A stretch of DNA of 64,000 bases, from positions 9,534,274 through 9,598,273 of the forward strand of contig CM055106.1 of the NCBI GenBank assembly GCA_029204225.1. Direction: 5' to 3'. The notes under the pieces were generated by a model that searched no databases, had not been told where the DNA came from, and saw only the letters and a program-made list of their open reading frames with translations. How positions within the stretch are numbered: the first letter of the stretch is position 1; every line of letters starts with the position of its first letter. Below, piece after piece: positions 32,284-44,042 of the stretch. The translations under genes and the position numbers were made by a program. The stretch is from Diphasiastrum complanatum. Taxonomy: Eukaryota > Streptophyta > Lycopodiopsida > Lycopodiales > Lycopodiaceae.

Positions 32284-33224
32284 TGATACCTTTCAATTCA
32301 AAAGTTGATCAACCTACACAATCTTCCCTGCAAGAAATGATCAGCTTACGCAAAGTTCTCTTGTCATTGACAGCCTTCTCAAGACAACTAATGATAACAT
32401 TTGTTGTTATTTTGAAGTGTCTGAGAACATCTTTTTGAGCTGAATACGACCCAACTAAAGTGATTTCCTCCTTTGGCTTCCATTCCACTCTCATGTGACC
32501 GGTATTCTAGAATATTATGTGTACACAGGACTGGTCCGTCTCAATCCTCCTGTGCTCTTCAGTCCACTTTCCCTTATCTATTCTCTAGACCATCCGCCCC
32601 TCTATGTAGGATTCTGCAGAGGAGCCTTCGGCCATACCCTCATTCCTTGCTTCTAGACCTAGGTCTTGTTCTAATCGTCTATTGGTACTACTGACTGATC
32701 CAGATGACTGTACTACTTGCTCAAACGGTAGGATTGGTTGGATGACTCATGTATAGTCTGTGGACAAGGCATAGATTAGATACCAAAATCCGTCAATTAT
32801 GAACTCGTATGCTTCTAAATAGCTATACCCCCCCGAGTGTTGTGTTCTAAACAACGGGTTCCCAGAGCATAAATGGGGGTAGAGTGTTGGGGTGTTGAAG
32901 TAATAGTGCAAAATTGCTTCTCGGATTACTTGGCAGACATCCCCTACCGCAGGACGAAATTGGTTTTCATTCATCATTTCCAAAAGTCCGGACCGTCATA
33001 GAGAAAAGATAGTTCAATACACTTCCTCTATACTTTGTGGTCCTTTGGTTAGGATTCTCAAATACACTTCTAGCCTAAAGAGATCCTATAGATATTTCTA
33101 TGATCTTTCTAACACTCTTCCATACCTATGCTTAATCCCAATATACTAGATCACCTCCTTTAATCCCAGGACATTACCCCCGTGTGAAAGAGGCCTAGAT
33201 ACTTTTAATTTAGTATATATTTCA
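32284..33224. other. No gene recognised
   Basis: Unassigned sequence between the gypsy fragment and the next copia LTR. Minus-strand frames at 32309-32494 and 32747-32983 show no motif I know. Confidence 0.4.
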
Positions 33225-33752
33225 TGTTGAAGAAGTCTCAAACTACAGGACCTTCGAAATGACACCAAAATCATGTTATTTGGACATATAGGCCAAAATT
33301 GGCTATTTTAGGCTACTGGTGCCCTAAATTTGGGTCCTAAGTTCTAGAGAGAGGAGAGAGAGCCATCTCTCTCACCTATATTAGGCTGAAATTCATGGAG
33401 AACAGGTTGGATAAACTTATTGTATTGTTGAGAGAGATCAATAGATCATTGTCACAGTTTCTTCCTCCATTGAGAGCATTGCTTTGTGTATTGTCTTCAA
33501 GCTTTTGTGTATGATCTTAAGAGGTTTCCAAAAGTGGTAGGGTGCTATTGTAGGGCTGATATGTTGTTGTGTTTGGCTGCCATCAGTACATTTTATTAGT
33601 TTCTTTTGTCTCTTGAATGCTTTGTCAAGTTCATGTGTATCAAAGGTAGCATTAGGATGCTTTGCCATTTCTAGCTTTTATAGCTTGTTGTGCAAAGATC
33701 TTAGCCAAGTATTTTGCAAGTTTGGATCCATTCAAGATCCACTTTTTTCACA
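33225..33752 (+). repeat. Copia 5' LTR (left edge approximate)
   Basis: The right edge is firm: TTTTTTCACA directly before a primer site. The left edge is a guess at TGTTGAAGAAG; another TG lies at about 33273. No partner LTR is present. Confidence 0.5.
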
Positions 33753-33764
33753 TGGTATCAGAGC
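33753..33764 (+). other. Primer binding site
   Basis: TGGTATCAGAGC next to the LTR end. Confidence 0.85.
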
Positions 33765-34893
33765 TAGTTGGCTATTATTTTAAGTAATATTTTCATTTAT
33801 GGTGATATTTGGATGTTTGATCAAGTTCTAGCATGATTATGCATTGCACTGTTGATCAAATCTTACTAACCTTTGTTTTGTGAGTTGAACTTGTGGATCA
33901 AAAGCATATTTCAGGTCTATTGAAGATCTGAGGCTGAGAAGAAGCTATTTTGGATCAGATCATAACACGTGAGGCTTGTGCATATTCAATACTAACGATA
34001 TTTTGTACAATGTATTGTTGACAATCTCCACTTATGTGGATGAACACTCTCCTTTGTGGATGAATATTCTCGTTAAGTGGATGAACCTTCTCCTTAAGTG
34101 GATGAAAAATACTCTTTGAGTGATTTTGTATTTCTCCAAAAGGCTGAGCAAAGCTCCCACTTAGATGAAAGATCCCCTTTTGGGTGAACAAATTGTCAAC
34201 AATCTTTTGCATAAATTTTGGTGTACTTTGCTGAGCATGTAAGTAGCTCTCCTTATGTAATTTGATTGGAGCATTTGCTGGAAGGTTTTAACCATTATGC
34301 AAATGTGTTTTCAGGTTCTTAACAGGTTGAGGAATATTCTCATGAGAAGTGATCTTAGATCTACATCTAAACGCCAAGATTTGACAAGCTAGTGAAGCTA
34401 GTCTTATGATTCACTAAATGTGCTCTTTCATTCACCTCTAAAGCTTGTATTTATCATTTGATGGAGTTTATAAACTTTTAGAAGTGTGGTTTACATGTGG
34501 TTTTACAGGTTGAATCAATATCTTAGTGTGTTGATCATATGTTGATCAAGTTTGTTCAATTCTAGGTATTCTTGGTAGCCTAGTCTTGTGTATTTTCTTA
34601 GAATGCAAGTAACTCTTCACACCATAACTTGATTTAGTCAGTTGCTGGAAAGTTTGAGAGCTTAAGCAAGAGTGTTTTCAAGTTGGTTTGAGTCTGTAAT
34701 CCATTCTTAGTGTGTGCAAAGTCTTGCATGTGTTTCAATCTTCCTTTCTATGCTTGGAAACTAGCCAGGTTCAAGATAGAAGTGTTTTAAGGTCCTAGAT
34801 CTTCTGAGATCTCCTTATCCATCATTTGTTGAGAGGAAAGTGAGTGCTAGGTGCATTAGGACAGAGCCTAAAAGTTGAAGAATCATTATATTC
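33765..34893 (+). other. Long copia leader
   Basis: About 1.1 kb without a coding frame before the gag ATG. Contains a run of GTGGATGAA-like phrases at 34036-34105. Same family style as 8862-10506. Confidence 0.55.
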
Positions 34894-35316
34894 ATGGCTT
34901 CCAATGGTGGGATCATGTTAGAAACTAATGATAGGTTGAGTTCATCAAACTACTCTACCTGGAAAGTGAGGATGAAATCCTTACTTGAGTTGAATGAACT
35001 CATGGACATAGTTGCAGGAACTGAAGAGAGACCACCCACAGTTCAAGAGCAACAAAGGTTTGATAATAAGGCCAAAAGGGCTCTTCATAACATTAAAATG
35101 AATGTTACCAATGAACTTCTCAAGGAAGTCGGTAATAGTCAAAGTGCAAGTGAGGCATGGAATGCCTTGAAGAAGCTCTTTGAATCAAAGTCCACATCTA
35201 GGGTATTGACCCTAAGGAGGCAAATATTTTCTAGTAGACAAAGAGAGGGTGAACGTGCTCATGCATTTGTCTTGAGGGTTAAGTCCTTAAGTGATGATCT
35301 AGCATGCAGCTATTGA
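34894..35316 (+). pseudogene. Copia gag, truncated
   Basis: MASNGGIMLETNDRLSS followed by YSTWKVRMKSLLELNELMDI and VTNELLKEV: an undamaged N-terminal UBN2 gag of about 138 residues. It stops at LSDDLACSY where unrelated AT-rich sequence begins. The central knuckle and pol are missing. Confidence 0.85.
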
Positions 35317-36800
35317 TTGAGTGAAAAAAAATTACGTTTACGTTGGGCTGAAAAACTCATGAGAGTGGATATGTTCTTCATTTCAGAAATCGTTTTTTGG
35401 TAGTTGAGTTACAAGATTCTCAATGAAATATGCGAGTAACATATGTGGATTCTGGAGGAATCTGTCAGATAATGATGTGTTTATGTACTGGGTCATAGTG
35501 AGATTATTCTCATATGTGTATGATTAATCTTGTATGAATCTATTATGTATTCCTAGTTACTGGGTTTATTTAGTGCACTCAAACTAGTAGGTGAACATAG
35601 ACATATGACCATGTATTGTTAGAACAAATATTTGTAGAGTTAACAAAAAAATTTGTGGAAGATTTATATGTTAACTTAGAAATGATTTGGATAAGAATCT
35701 AAATGTGATGGAAATTTGAGATTTTTAGATCATTGATAATTAACTTGAGTAGCTTGGTTACTCCTACATGAAGTTAATTGGTAAAACAATCAGTGTAAAG
35801 GGAATTCAACAGAAATCATTTGTTTTGATTTATATTGCTTGTAAGACACATGATTTGTGAGTTTTTAGATTCATCAGAAAAAAAATTATGTGCATAGGAT
35901 ATACTGTATTCTTGGTATAGAGTATTCATCAGTCGAGAGAGAGACTCAATTCATGAATTATTTTATCACAGAGAGCTCAATGATAATGCAAATCTTAATG
36001 ATTCCAAGAATGACAATTGAGTTTATATTCAACGAAACTTTGCATGCTAGATTCAATTCTAGATAGTAATCTAAAGTTTTTTGAAGTTGAAGATTATTAT
36101 CAGTATCATTTTGGTATACTTTCTATCTTTAATTACTTGTGGCATATAGAAATTAATGTCTCACATTTTTGTAAGAATCTAGTTTGGAGAATATTCTTAA
36201 AATCCAGTATTTTCTTAGTGGAAAAGAGTTTAGAGTGATTCTTATATTTTCTGAGTTATGTTGGACATATACTCTAGTATCCTTTAATGATTAAGTATGG
36301 TTTTGGATTCTAGTGAATTATGATTGATGAATCATAATTTGTAATTGACAAATCATAAATAGATACTTAATTATTAACAAGGGATTACAAGAAAATATGA
36401 TGATTTTTAAATATGGTGAGTAATTCTTGACCTATTAAATGAATTAGGAATTTAGATCAATATGTTGAAAATCTAAATCTCTTTACTCCAGTAATTTGAA
36501 AACTTTTGTATCTCACAAACATTCTCATAAAGTAAGCTTTTTTTACTTATGGAGAGTTTGCTTAATCTAGTGGATGGTATTATGCTCTAAATTATAGTCC
36601 GTATATGCTTGGGTACAGTTTCTAGACTAGATTTCCGATTGTGAAAGGGGACATACAAATTAATTAAGATTGGATGGTTGCTATTTTCTTGCATGTGAGG
36701 CCAACTTGAAATCTCAACTTAGAGATACTTTCATATTGTCAATAAGGGCCTAAATAGTGGATTTACTATTTTTGACAAGTAGATAAGTGGATGAGGTCAT
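35317..36800. other. No gene recognised
   Basis: AT-rich sequence with only short frames. No reverse transcriptase, integrase or host motif was seen on either strand. Confidence 0.4.
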
Positions 36801-37279
36801 TGGCTAATTTTGGTACATTGCATCTAGACTAGATTTTCTAGGTTTTTGATGAAGTATCTAGAAGTTTCCAAATTAGGTCAAGTTTGGGGCAAGTGGCCAA
36901 ATAAAATTTTTAAAGTTTTAAATAGTTGTACCTGCGTGAAAAAATAATCATCATATTTTCTTTCTTTGTGGAGAATTCAACTCTTGTGTTTCTATGTCCA
37001 TCTCATGTGTTTCTCTCTTGATCTCTTGGTTATCTATGTGTAGAATGTTGATTTCTTGGTAGATCTTGGATCCACACATGTGAAGTACTTAATCTTATGA
37101 TGTTGTACAGAAAGGGATAGTAATAAGACATATCTAAGTGCTTATGCTCAGATCTTTGTGCATTTCTATGCTTTAGCATGCATAAAGTAGTGATTTCTAT
37201 CCTCTATTTCTAGATGTGCAACCAAATTGGCCCAAGTTCTTGTTGATCCACTAATGTTTTAGATCTATATTTTTTCACA
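36801..37279 (+). repeat. End of a copia LTR
   Basis: The right end (TTTTTTCACA at 37279) is defined by the following primer site. The left edge cannot be set. Confidence 0.45.
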
Positions 37280-37292
37280 TGGCATCAGAGCA
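37280..37292 (+). other. Primer binding site
   Basis: TGGCATCAGAGCA, one base from the standard tRNA-Met site. Confidence 0.75.
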
Positions 37293-37880
37293 GGTTGCAA
37301 GCCAAAAATGGTGGATTTTCCAAATCTAGAGGTGGATCTGAGGGTGCCATGAATTCTATGTGGATTTGGAGTGTTTCTAGCTCAAATCTTGTAGTTTCAA
37401 GTATAGAATTTGGATATTTGTGATCTTAAAGTCATTTTAGGGAAAAATACTTGTAGATGGCTGATTTCTTAAACCACTTACTAGAACGTGGAGACAAAAA
37501 TTTCTCATGATTGCGGATGGTACATTCTATTAGAAGAGATATCTAGATTCTAGCTTTTTCATATAGATTTTGCCTGATTCAATCTTTTGCATTTTTGGTG
37601 AAACCATAAATTTGATAGGATCTCTTGATTTTAAGTTGATGAACTTTTTCAAGAGTGTGTATCAATCTTAGGTGTTGGCAACATTTCATCATATTGTATT
37701 TAGATCTATTGTGATCAAAAAATCAAGATTCTATGTGCTAGGATTTGCTATAAAGAGAAAAAGGAGAGGCTAGATTGTTTCCATATCTTTCTGATTTTTT
37801 CTTGAGTTTCATTTGTTGATTTTCAAGGGAGTGCTTAGTGCATTGGAACAGGTTCAAAGATAAGTTCAGATCATTGCAAC

Positions 37881-38085
37881 ATGACAACCTCAAGTGGCTT
37901 CATGTTGGAAGGCAATGGTAGGCTTACCTCAACAAATTATTCTACTTGTGAGGATAGAATCTTTAAATGAGATGAATGATTTGATGGATATTGTTGTAGG
38001 TGTGGAGGAGAGACTTTTGGCACCACAAGATCAATTGAGGTATCACAAGAGATCAAAGAAAGCTTTGAGAAGCTCATTGGTAAAA
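37881..38085 (+). pseudogene. Copia gag start, facing a second gag start
   Basis: MTTSSGFMLEGNGRL then, after a small deletion that shifts frame near 37950, EMNDLMDIVVGVEERLL and RYHKRSKKAL. It meets a minus-strand gag of the same family at about 38060-38085, so the two elements face each other. Confidence 0.75.
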
Positions 38086-38294
38086 TTCATCTTTATCATG
38101 TGTAGAGCCCTTTTGGCCCTCTTGTCATACCTCATTTGATTTTGTTGTGTTGTTGACCTTTCTTCCAAACCTACAACAATATCCAAAACATCATTCATCT
38201 CAAGAAGTGATTCCATCCTCACTTTCCACAATGAATATTTACTTGAGGTAAGCCTATCATTGGCTTCCAACATGACTCCATTATATGTAGCCAT
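38043..38294 (-). pseudogene. Copia gag start (minus strand)
   Basis: MATYNGVMLEANDRL at 38294, then SLWKVRMESLLEMNDVLDI and MIKMNFTNELLKAF. The frame is intact for about 80 residues and stops at the junction with the plus-strand gag. Confidence 0.8.
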
Positions 38295-38747
38295 GTAGCA
38301 ATGACCTCTTTCAACCTTTTTCAATGCACAAAGCACTCCTTTGAACAACAACAAATGTTCTCAAAAGGAAATCACAAAGATATGAAACTTCTCAATTCTC
38401 TTCTAGCACTTATACCAAGCAATTCAACACATAGAATAGTGAAATCTTGATCAACCTATAATTTATTCTCAATCTAATGACTCTTTCCCATTTCTAAGAT
38501 TGAAACACACTCAAATGAAGTTCAATAAACCTCACAATCTAGAGATCCAATCAAAATTAGAGTTTGACAAAATCACAAAAAATTGAATATTTCAAAATCT
38601 ACATGCAAATGCTAAAGACTTGATATGCAATCTACATATTCAAGAAACTCAATTTTGGTTTAGAATCCAATCTGGCATGCTCTAGCATTGATATCTTCTC
38701 CAAATCATTGATAGACATGATTCCCTCCTTCATAACGTAAAACACAA
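38295..38747 (-). other. Leader of the minus-strand copia
   Basis: Non-coding sequence between the primer site at 38748 and the gag ATG at 38294; shorter than the leaders of the plus-strand relatives. Confidence 0.5.
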
Positions 38748-38759
38748 GCTTTGATACCA
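38748..38759 (-). other. Primer binding site (minus strand)
   Basis: TGGTATCAAAGC on the minus strand; the LTR end (CTTTCACA) lies at 38760 upward and is cut off after roughly 80 bp. Confidence 0.7.
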
Positions 38760-38849
38760 TGTGAAAGATTTCAGATCATTAAGATCCAAAATATCCCTTT
38801 GATCTGTTGTTAGGAAAACAAGCAATTTACCAATCTTGCCAATGTAGAA

Positions 38850-40511
38850 AAATCAATATCTTTCTACCAGTCCATTTGAGTATGGAGAATAGAAAGCAAC
38901 AAACTGTTGTTCAATGTCATTGGCTGAGCAATAATCCTTAAACTCAATTGAGATGTATTCACCGTTGTTGTCGCTCATGAGATCTTTGATCTTCTTGCAT
39001 GTCTGCAACTTAGCATTTTCTTTGTACTTCTTGAAGAACTAGAAGGCTTCAGATTTGTGCTTAGAAAATATACAACAGTTTTTTTAGAATGATCATCTAT
39101 GAATGTAATAAATAATCTTGCATCAAGCATCGGACCACATATATTAGTATGTACAATGTCTAGCAAATATTTAGTTATGTATTCTTGATTTGACTTAAAT
39201 GGCCTTCTTGCCTATTTGCCTATGATACAACTTTAACAGACAGGAGGGTCGATAATAAAATACCAATTTCCTTTTGAGGTATTATATTGATGGTGATACT
39301 ATTGTAGTGCAATGTTTCTTGAACCTTGTCTAAATCAAGAACTGAAGAATGCCTAGACATGTTACCTATCGATACATGATTAAGGTGGCCAAGTCTATAA
39401 TGCCAAATCAATTCTTTATTGATAGATGTTGGACTGCTTAAAGCACAATCAATTGTAGAGTTACAATGACTAAGCCTATAGTAATATCCTTGCATCTTTT
39501 CGAGTGCAAGAACTCTCTTGTCTTTATCAAGAAATTGATAGGAATATACTTGAAATTCTATCCTATGTCCTAAATTTGTAATTTGACTGACCGACAAAAA
39601 ATTTGTCATCAGGTTCGAGACATACAAGACATTTGGTATGAGCTTCGATAATCTATTCTAAAAATTCAGTCTTACAGTACCTTCACCTTCGATTTTGTGT
39701 GAGTTGTTGTCTCCAAGGTGAACAAACTTCTTGGTGCTGTAGGCCGAATAGTTGACAAACCATCCTTGATGACATGTCATGTGTTGCGTTGCTCCAAAAT
39801 TGAGGAACCATTCCTCCAATTGTTCAACATAGTGATGGTTCAGCATGAAGGCCTCCTGCTCTTCATCGTCGTCTTCTTGGATCTTATACCTCATGTTTGT
39901 TGCATGGGCTTCTGGATCCGGTTGTTTCTTCTTGTTGTTGTTGAACTTCAAGATCCAACATTCCTAGATTTCGTGGTTCATCCTCTTGTAGAATTTTCAG
40001 AAGAGCCTTTTCTTGTTCTAAGCAGGTTGCTGATTCTGGATCTTCTGTGACTGATTTTGATTATCGTCGATTTGTCAGACAGCTCTCTTCTTCTCTTGCT
40101 TCCTTGTATTCTTCTTCGAGAATAATACTTGTGAGTCATTGATGGAGGATGAGGATCCTCCATTCTTTCTTGTCTCCTCCTATAGCAGCATGATTATGAC
40201 TCTGGACAATGTAATATCTAAGTGTGTGGAAATAAGCATCACCCAGTCTTCATATGAGGATGGCAAGCTGGACAATAAGGTCATTACAACGTTAGAGTCT
40301 TCAATCACTGAACCTATTGCCACCATCGAGTTTTTCTACCATTAGAGCTGATTGTGATTGTGAATGCATCTGGAAATTGAGGATGAGTGTATGCAGATAG
40401 TAGACTATATGTCTGGAAACAACTATAGTGAGTGTCTACTCTTTATCAGAACAATTAATCTGATGATATAAACTCTTAATCTGCTTCAAAAACATCAAAG
40501 AGTAGAATTAA
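38850..40511 (-). pseudogene. Copia gag end, protease and integrase start, another family
   Basis: Read downward: the end of gag (VMTLLSSLPSSYEDW near 40280), a Lys-rich stretch, the protease motif degraded to FLNFGATQHMTCH (DSGA to NFGA), GAG-pre-integrase LIWHYRLGHLNHVSIGNMSR near 39410, and the start of the integrase core (HTNICGPM, TFIDDHSKKTVVYFL). It breaks off near 38850 next to the truncated LTR above. Several stops and shifts. Confidence 0.8.
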
Positions 40512-40513
40512 CT

Positions 40514-40525
40514 GCTCTAATACCA
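40514..40525 (-). other. Primer binding site (minus strand)
   Basis: TGGTATTAGAGC, one base from the tRNA-Met site, directly beside TGTTGGAATTTG, the LTR edge. Confidence 0.75.
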
Positions 40526-40910
40526 TGTTGGAATTTGTCGCGACACAACGAAAGCGGGCACTAACTCATCGGTGCATGCAACTACGTCTATCACATTCAG
40601 ACTGACTTTGATAGTTTGAAGCCTGCCCTACTTGATCAGAACTTCGGAGTCACTGGATCGATACAATCGATTCCATAGCCATGCACGAATTAACTTGATT
40701 AAAAATTTAGCTTTGCGGAAGCGTATAAGATGCAAAAATTAAAACGACAAATCCACACAAGCTATTAGTCATATAGGACAATTTAATCTATGACTTAGAT
40801 TTTTGGAACATTGATTATTTAGTAGTGAATAAATACAGTCTACTTGCAGTCAAAGTCGCGTTCTTTCTGAGTCGATACTATTTAATAACAAAGAGACAGA
40901 ACAAAACACA
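40526..40910 (-). repeat. 5' LTR of the 38850-40511 element
   Basis: Plus-strand edge TGTTGGAATTTGTCGCGAC; the far edge is placed at AAAACACA (40910), just before a DNA-element fragment begins. No second LTR for comparison. Confidence 0.5.
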
Positions 40911-40916
40911 TTACAG

Positions 40917-41035
40917 AAGCTCCTGAGTACAAAAGCGCCTTTTCAAAAGATACTTATATTTTTTTTCTCTGATTTTTGCATCCACTTGGACCAATCAAAA
41001 GACCAAAAAATGAAATCTACGTAACGTAGCTCATC
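40917..41035 (-). repeat. Fragment of the 362-bp TIR element
   Basis: Matches the right end of the insertion at 58592-58953 in inverse orientation: GGACCAATCAAAA, AAATCTACGTAACGTA and the terminal CTCC block recur in order. The other terminus is absent. Confidence 0.65.
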
Positions 41036-41090
41036 GGGACTAGCAAATTGGCTTGTAATTTTTGAATTTTTTAAATTGCCACCGGGCAGC

Positions 41091-41391
41091 TCTTACGCAT
41101 ATGATTGGTTGGCTTGTGCTGCCCATAGAGTAAATGTTGTCCCGAATCAACTTTTTCAAGTTAAATTACTAACCCGGAGTGGTTACATATTAATGCATCC
41201 ATCATCAAAAGGAGTGTTTAGAAAGAGAAAACAATCCAAGTTATGTTTCAGATCCTACTGAAAAGCTAGGATTCTTGACTTTAGAGCATCGCCAGGTGGA
41301 CAATCCATTTCAGAGGTGTTAGTTCAACATGTTTATATGCATTCTGTATTCAATCCGTCAATCCAAATAATCATAAAAAATTCAATTGTAA
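41091..41391 (+). pseudogene. First exon of the unrecognised gene, copy 2
   Basis: Reads ILMHPSSKGVFRKRKQ and DFRASPGGQSISEVLVQH, matching ILMHPSAKGSF and DFKVSPAGQSITEVLVQH of the gene at 1450. A TGA follows FRSY where copy 1 has Trp, and a shift precedes the exon end, where the splice donor CAATT|GTAAGT is the same as in copy 1. Upstream it keeps residues (DWLACAAHRVNVVPNQLF) that are not clear in copy 1. About 70 bp after the donor a gypsy integrase begins, so the later exons are missing. Confidence 0.7.
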
Positions 41392-41463
41392 GTATCTGAA
41401 TCATTGCGGTTTTATTTTTATGCAACTGAATTCAACTCTATTCTTTTATGCGATTACTTTTAT

Positions 41464-42594
41464 TTAGCATACCCTTGGGACTTAGTGAGCATGGATTTTA
41501 TTGTTCAACTACCACGTTGCTAGGGTTTCGACTCGATTTATGTTTTGGTTGACTGTTTTTCAAAACAAGCTCACCTTGTACCAACTAAGAGTTCAGTGAC
41601 AGCCAAAGCAGTGGCAAGGTTATTTTTCAAATACCATGGCCTGCCTAGAACGATTATTTTTTATCGAGACGCCAAGTTCATAGGAAAGTTTTGGACTTGT
41701 CTATTTTACCTCGTGGGAACTGGACTAAATTTCAGCACTGCTTATCGTCCTCAAACAGATGGGCAGACTGAGCGAGTCAATCGACAGATTGAACAATATT
41801 TACGAAATTATGTCACTTGGGACCAATCCCATTGGGTCAGCTACTTGGATATCCTCGAGTTCGCACATAACAACCAACTGAACAGATCTACTAGAAAAGC
41901 ACCCTTCGAGATAAGCAATGGTCAGTTACCGATTATTCCAAGCTCTTTTCTTACAGGCGTGCAAGAAACTTCGGTAGCCACTATGGAGGAATTCATCAAT
42001 GAGTGGCACACAAATCTTACAGAGGTGAAGGCATTTTTGGAGCAATCACAAAGTAGCATGGCAGCTGATGTAAATCCACATCGACGAGAACTGGAACTTA
42101 AGGAAGGAGATCAAGTTTGGCTGAACACTAAAAATATCGCGTTGCCAAAAGGCTTATCTCCTAAGTTCGTTCGACCTTATGCTGGGCCATATTGTGTCAC
42201 AAAGAAGATCAACCCAGTGGCTTATCGATTGGCGCTGCCATCCAGCTTGGATATACACAATGTGTTTCACATCTCATTACTCAAACGATACAAACCGGAT
42301 GAGCGATTTGATCCAAAACACGAACTCCGTCACCCACCAACGACACTTGAGGATACAAAGAGACAACTTGTACCAGAACAAATATTAGCACATAGAAAGC
42401 AAACTGGCGTTCAACGGGAATATCTAGTGAAGTGGCAATGGGCTCCACTCATTGAGGCTTCTTGGGAGTACGAAGACAAACTTAAAGCAGGAGCCCCTGA
42501 AGTGCTGCAAGATTACCTGCAGAAAAATCAATGCAACAGCTGTTTTCCCAGAATGGCACACAATGCACTACCTGGCGGCATGTCTCCCGTATGA
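41464..42594 (+). pseudogene. Gypsy chromovirus integrase with chromodomain
   Basis: Integrase core from PWDLVSMDFIVQLP (first catalytic Asp), a TAG at about 41521, the second Asp in FYRDAKFIGKFW, and Glu in RPQTDGQTERVNRQIEQYL. Then the GPY/F-type module (FVRPYAGPYCVTK, HNVFHISLLKRYKPD) and a chromodomain (PEQILAHRKQ, YLVKWQ, ASWEYED). Chromodomain integrases bind histone marks and direct insertion to heterochromatin. From 41545 the frame is open to the stop at 42592-42594. Everything before the integrase is missing; the left part meets the 41091 exon. Confidence 0.88.
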
Positions 42595-42821
42595 ACACTC
42601 ACGACTACTCTGAAGTTCAAGGAACTTCCAGGTACCTTTCTTAGTTTGTCAATAAATCACTTGCAGCTTTACACAAGTTTTACGTAAGTGAACTTGACCT
42701 ACACTTTTCTTGTGCTACTGCCAATGTATCTTTATTAAAGTTGTTACGGCCGGTGAATTAAGCCGATGCCATGCGTCCTAGGTCTAGTTTGGCCATGATG
42801 AGGACATCAACTTTTTCAAAC

Positions 42822-42831
42822 GAGGGGAGGA
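42822..42831 (+). other. Polypurine tract
   Basis: GAGGGGAGGA immediately before TGTTGTAAAG, the start of the 3' LTR. Confidence 0.8.
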
Positions 42832-43756
42832 TGTTGTAAAGCCGACTCAGGTGCACCAAGGTGCCCTGTAAAACTCTAAGGGTTGACACTCCCTAAAGGT
42901 CCCAGAGCGAGTTAGGAAGTCAAGGACTGAGCCTCCGACCTGTGGTGATCCAGCCAAGTAGTTACAAGTCATGAGCTAGCTCTGGAGCTCGAGTCATGGC
43001 CTAGTCAGGAGCCAAGTTGATTCTGCCACCGAGACAGGCGCTCCCGGGACCCATGTTCGGGAGCCAGACTGATTTTTCCAGGCTTGTCAGGCTTAATCAG
43101 CAAAATAAAAACTAAGTCCAGAGAAGCGTGCTTTACCAGAAAGCATTATATTCCAGGATAGAGGGTGCGCGCCGAATCACACCAGAACTATAGGGGAGTC
43201 CGGCAGACAGAAACTTGGGCAGCTCAACCAGCGCCAGGAATCCAGTCACCAGGTCTCAGCTCCCTCTACTAGCACGAGCCAGGCACAATGCCCAGCACGT
43301 GGTGGTGGCCCCGAGACTAGTCAGTCTATGTATGAATGTAACCTCTTCCAAATTTAATAAAGTTGATCCTTGGGGATGATTACCATTTCGGTTTCGCCTC
43401 CGGGACTGGTCTAAGTGGAAGGACCCTTACTACAATCTTTTTGCGTTGCCGGTGCCTAAGGGTCCACTTCACCGACGTGTGGCTCGTCGCTATGCCATTT
43501 GGTCAGTTTGGCGACGGTCACTATGCCTTGAGTTTCATGTGTGGCTTGTCTTTGCCTTTGGTTACCTTTTGGGGACGGATTCTGAGTTGGCTTTCGAGTT
43601 GGTTGGGATTCCAGTTTTCTTAAAGTCTGAATGATTAAGCTTGTTACGTTTCTTAAGTCAGTTTTTACATAAGTGCATGATGGATGAATATTAGACTTAA
43701 GCACGTATTGGGGAAACCGCTCAAGTCCCAGTGCCCTTTGAGATGTCGGCGCAACA
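42832..43756 (+). repeat. 3' LTR of the chromovirus
   Basis: Begins TGTTG and ends CAACA, a perfect inverted end; 925 bp, GC-richer than its surroundings. It is followed at once by copia gag sequence, which was the insertion target. Confidence 0.8.
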
Positions 43757-43862
43757 GAAGCTTTGAAGAAGCTTTATGAATCCAAGTCTACATCTAAAGT
43801 GTTAAATTTGAAAAAGAATGAAGAGAGTGCTCATGCTTTTGTATTGAGAGTTGATGCCCTCC
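43757..43862 (+). pseudogene. Copia gag fragment, target of the chromovirus
   Basis: EALKKLYESKSTSKVLNL then ESAHAFVLRVDAL, colinear with residues 90-130 of the gag at 34894. Only about 35 codons. Confidence 0.75.
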
Positions 43863-44028
43863 TCTGCTATGAAAACTCCCGAATCCTAGTCCACAATTCG
43901 ACAATTCTATTTGGCGTTTCCGAAGTTTGATGATCGGTTATTGATAGCCGCAATTTCCAAACTTTTAAAAAATTGTTGCTTTGAAGTTCTCTTGAGTGGT
44001 CACTCTATACTATGCCTGAGCCCCGTCA

Positions 44029-44042
44029 GGCTCTAATACCAA
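44029..44042 (-). other. Possible copia primer binding site (minus strand)
   Basis: TTGGTATTAGAGCC on the minus strand, beside TTAAAATTTACAAC on the right, which resembles some plant copia LTR edges. No gag was found downstream, so this is uncertain. Confidence 0.4.
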
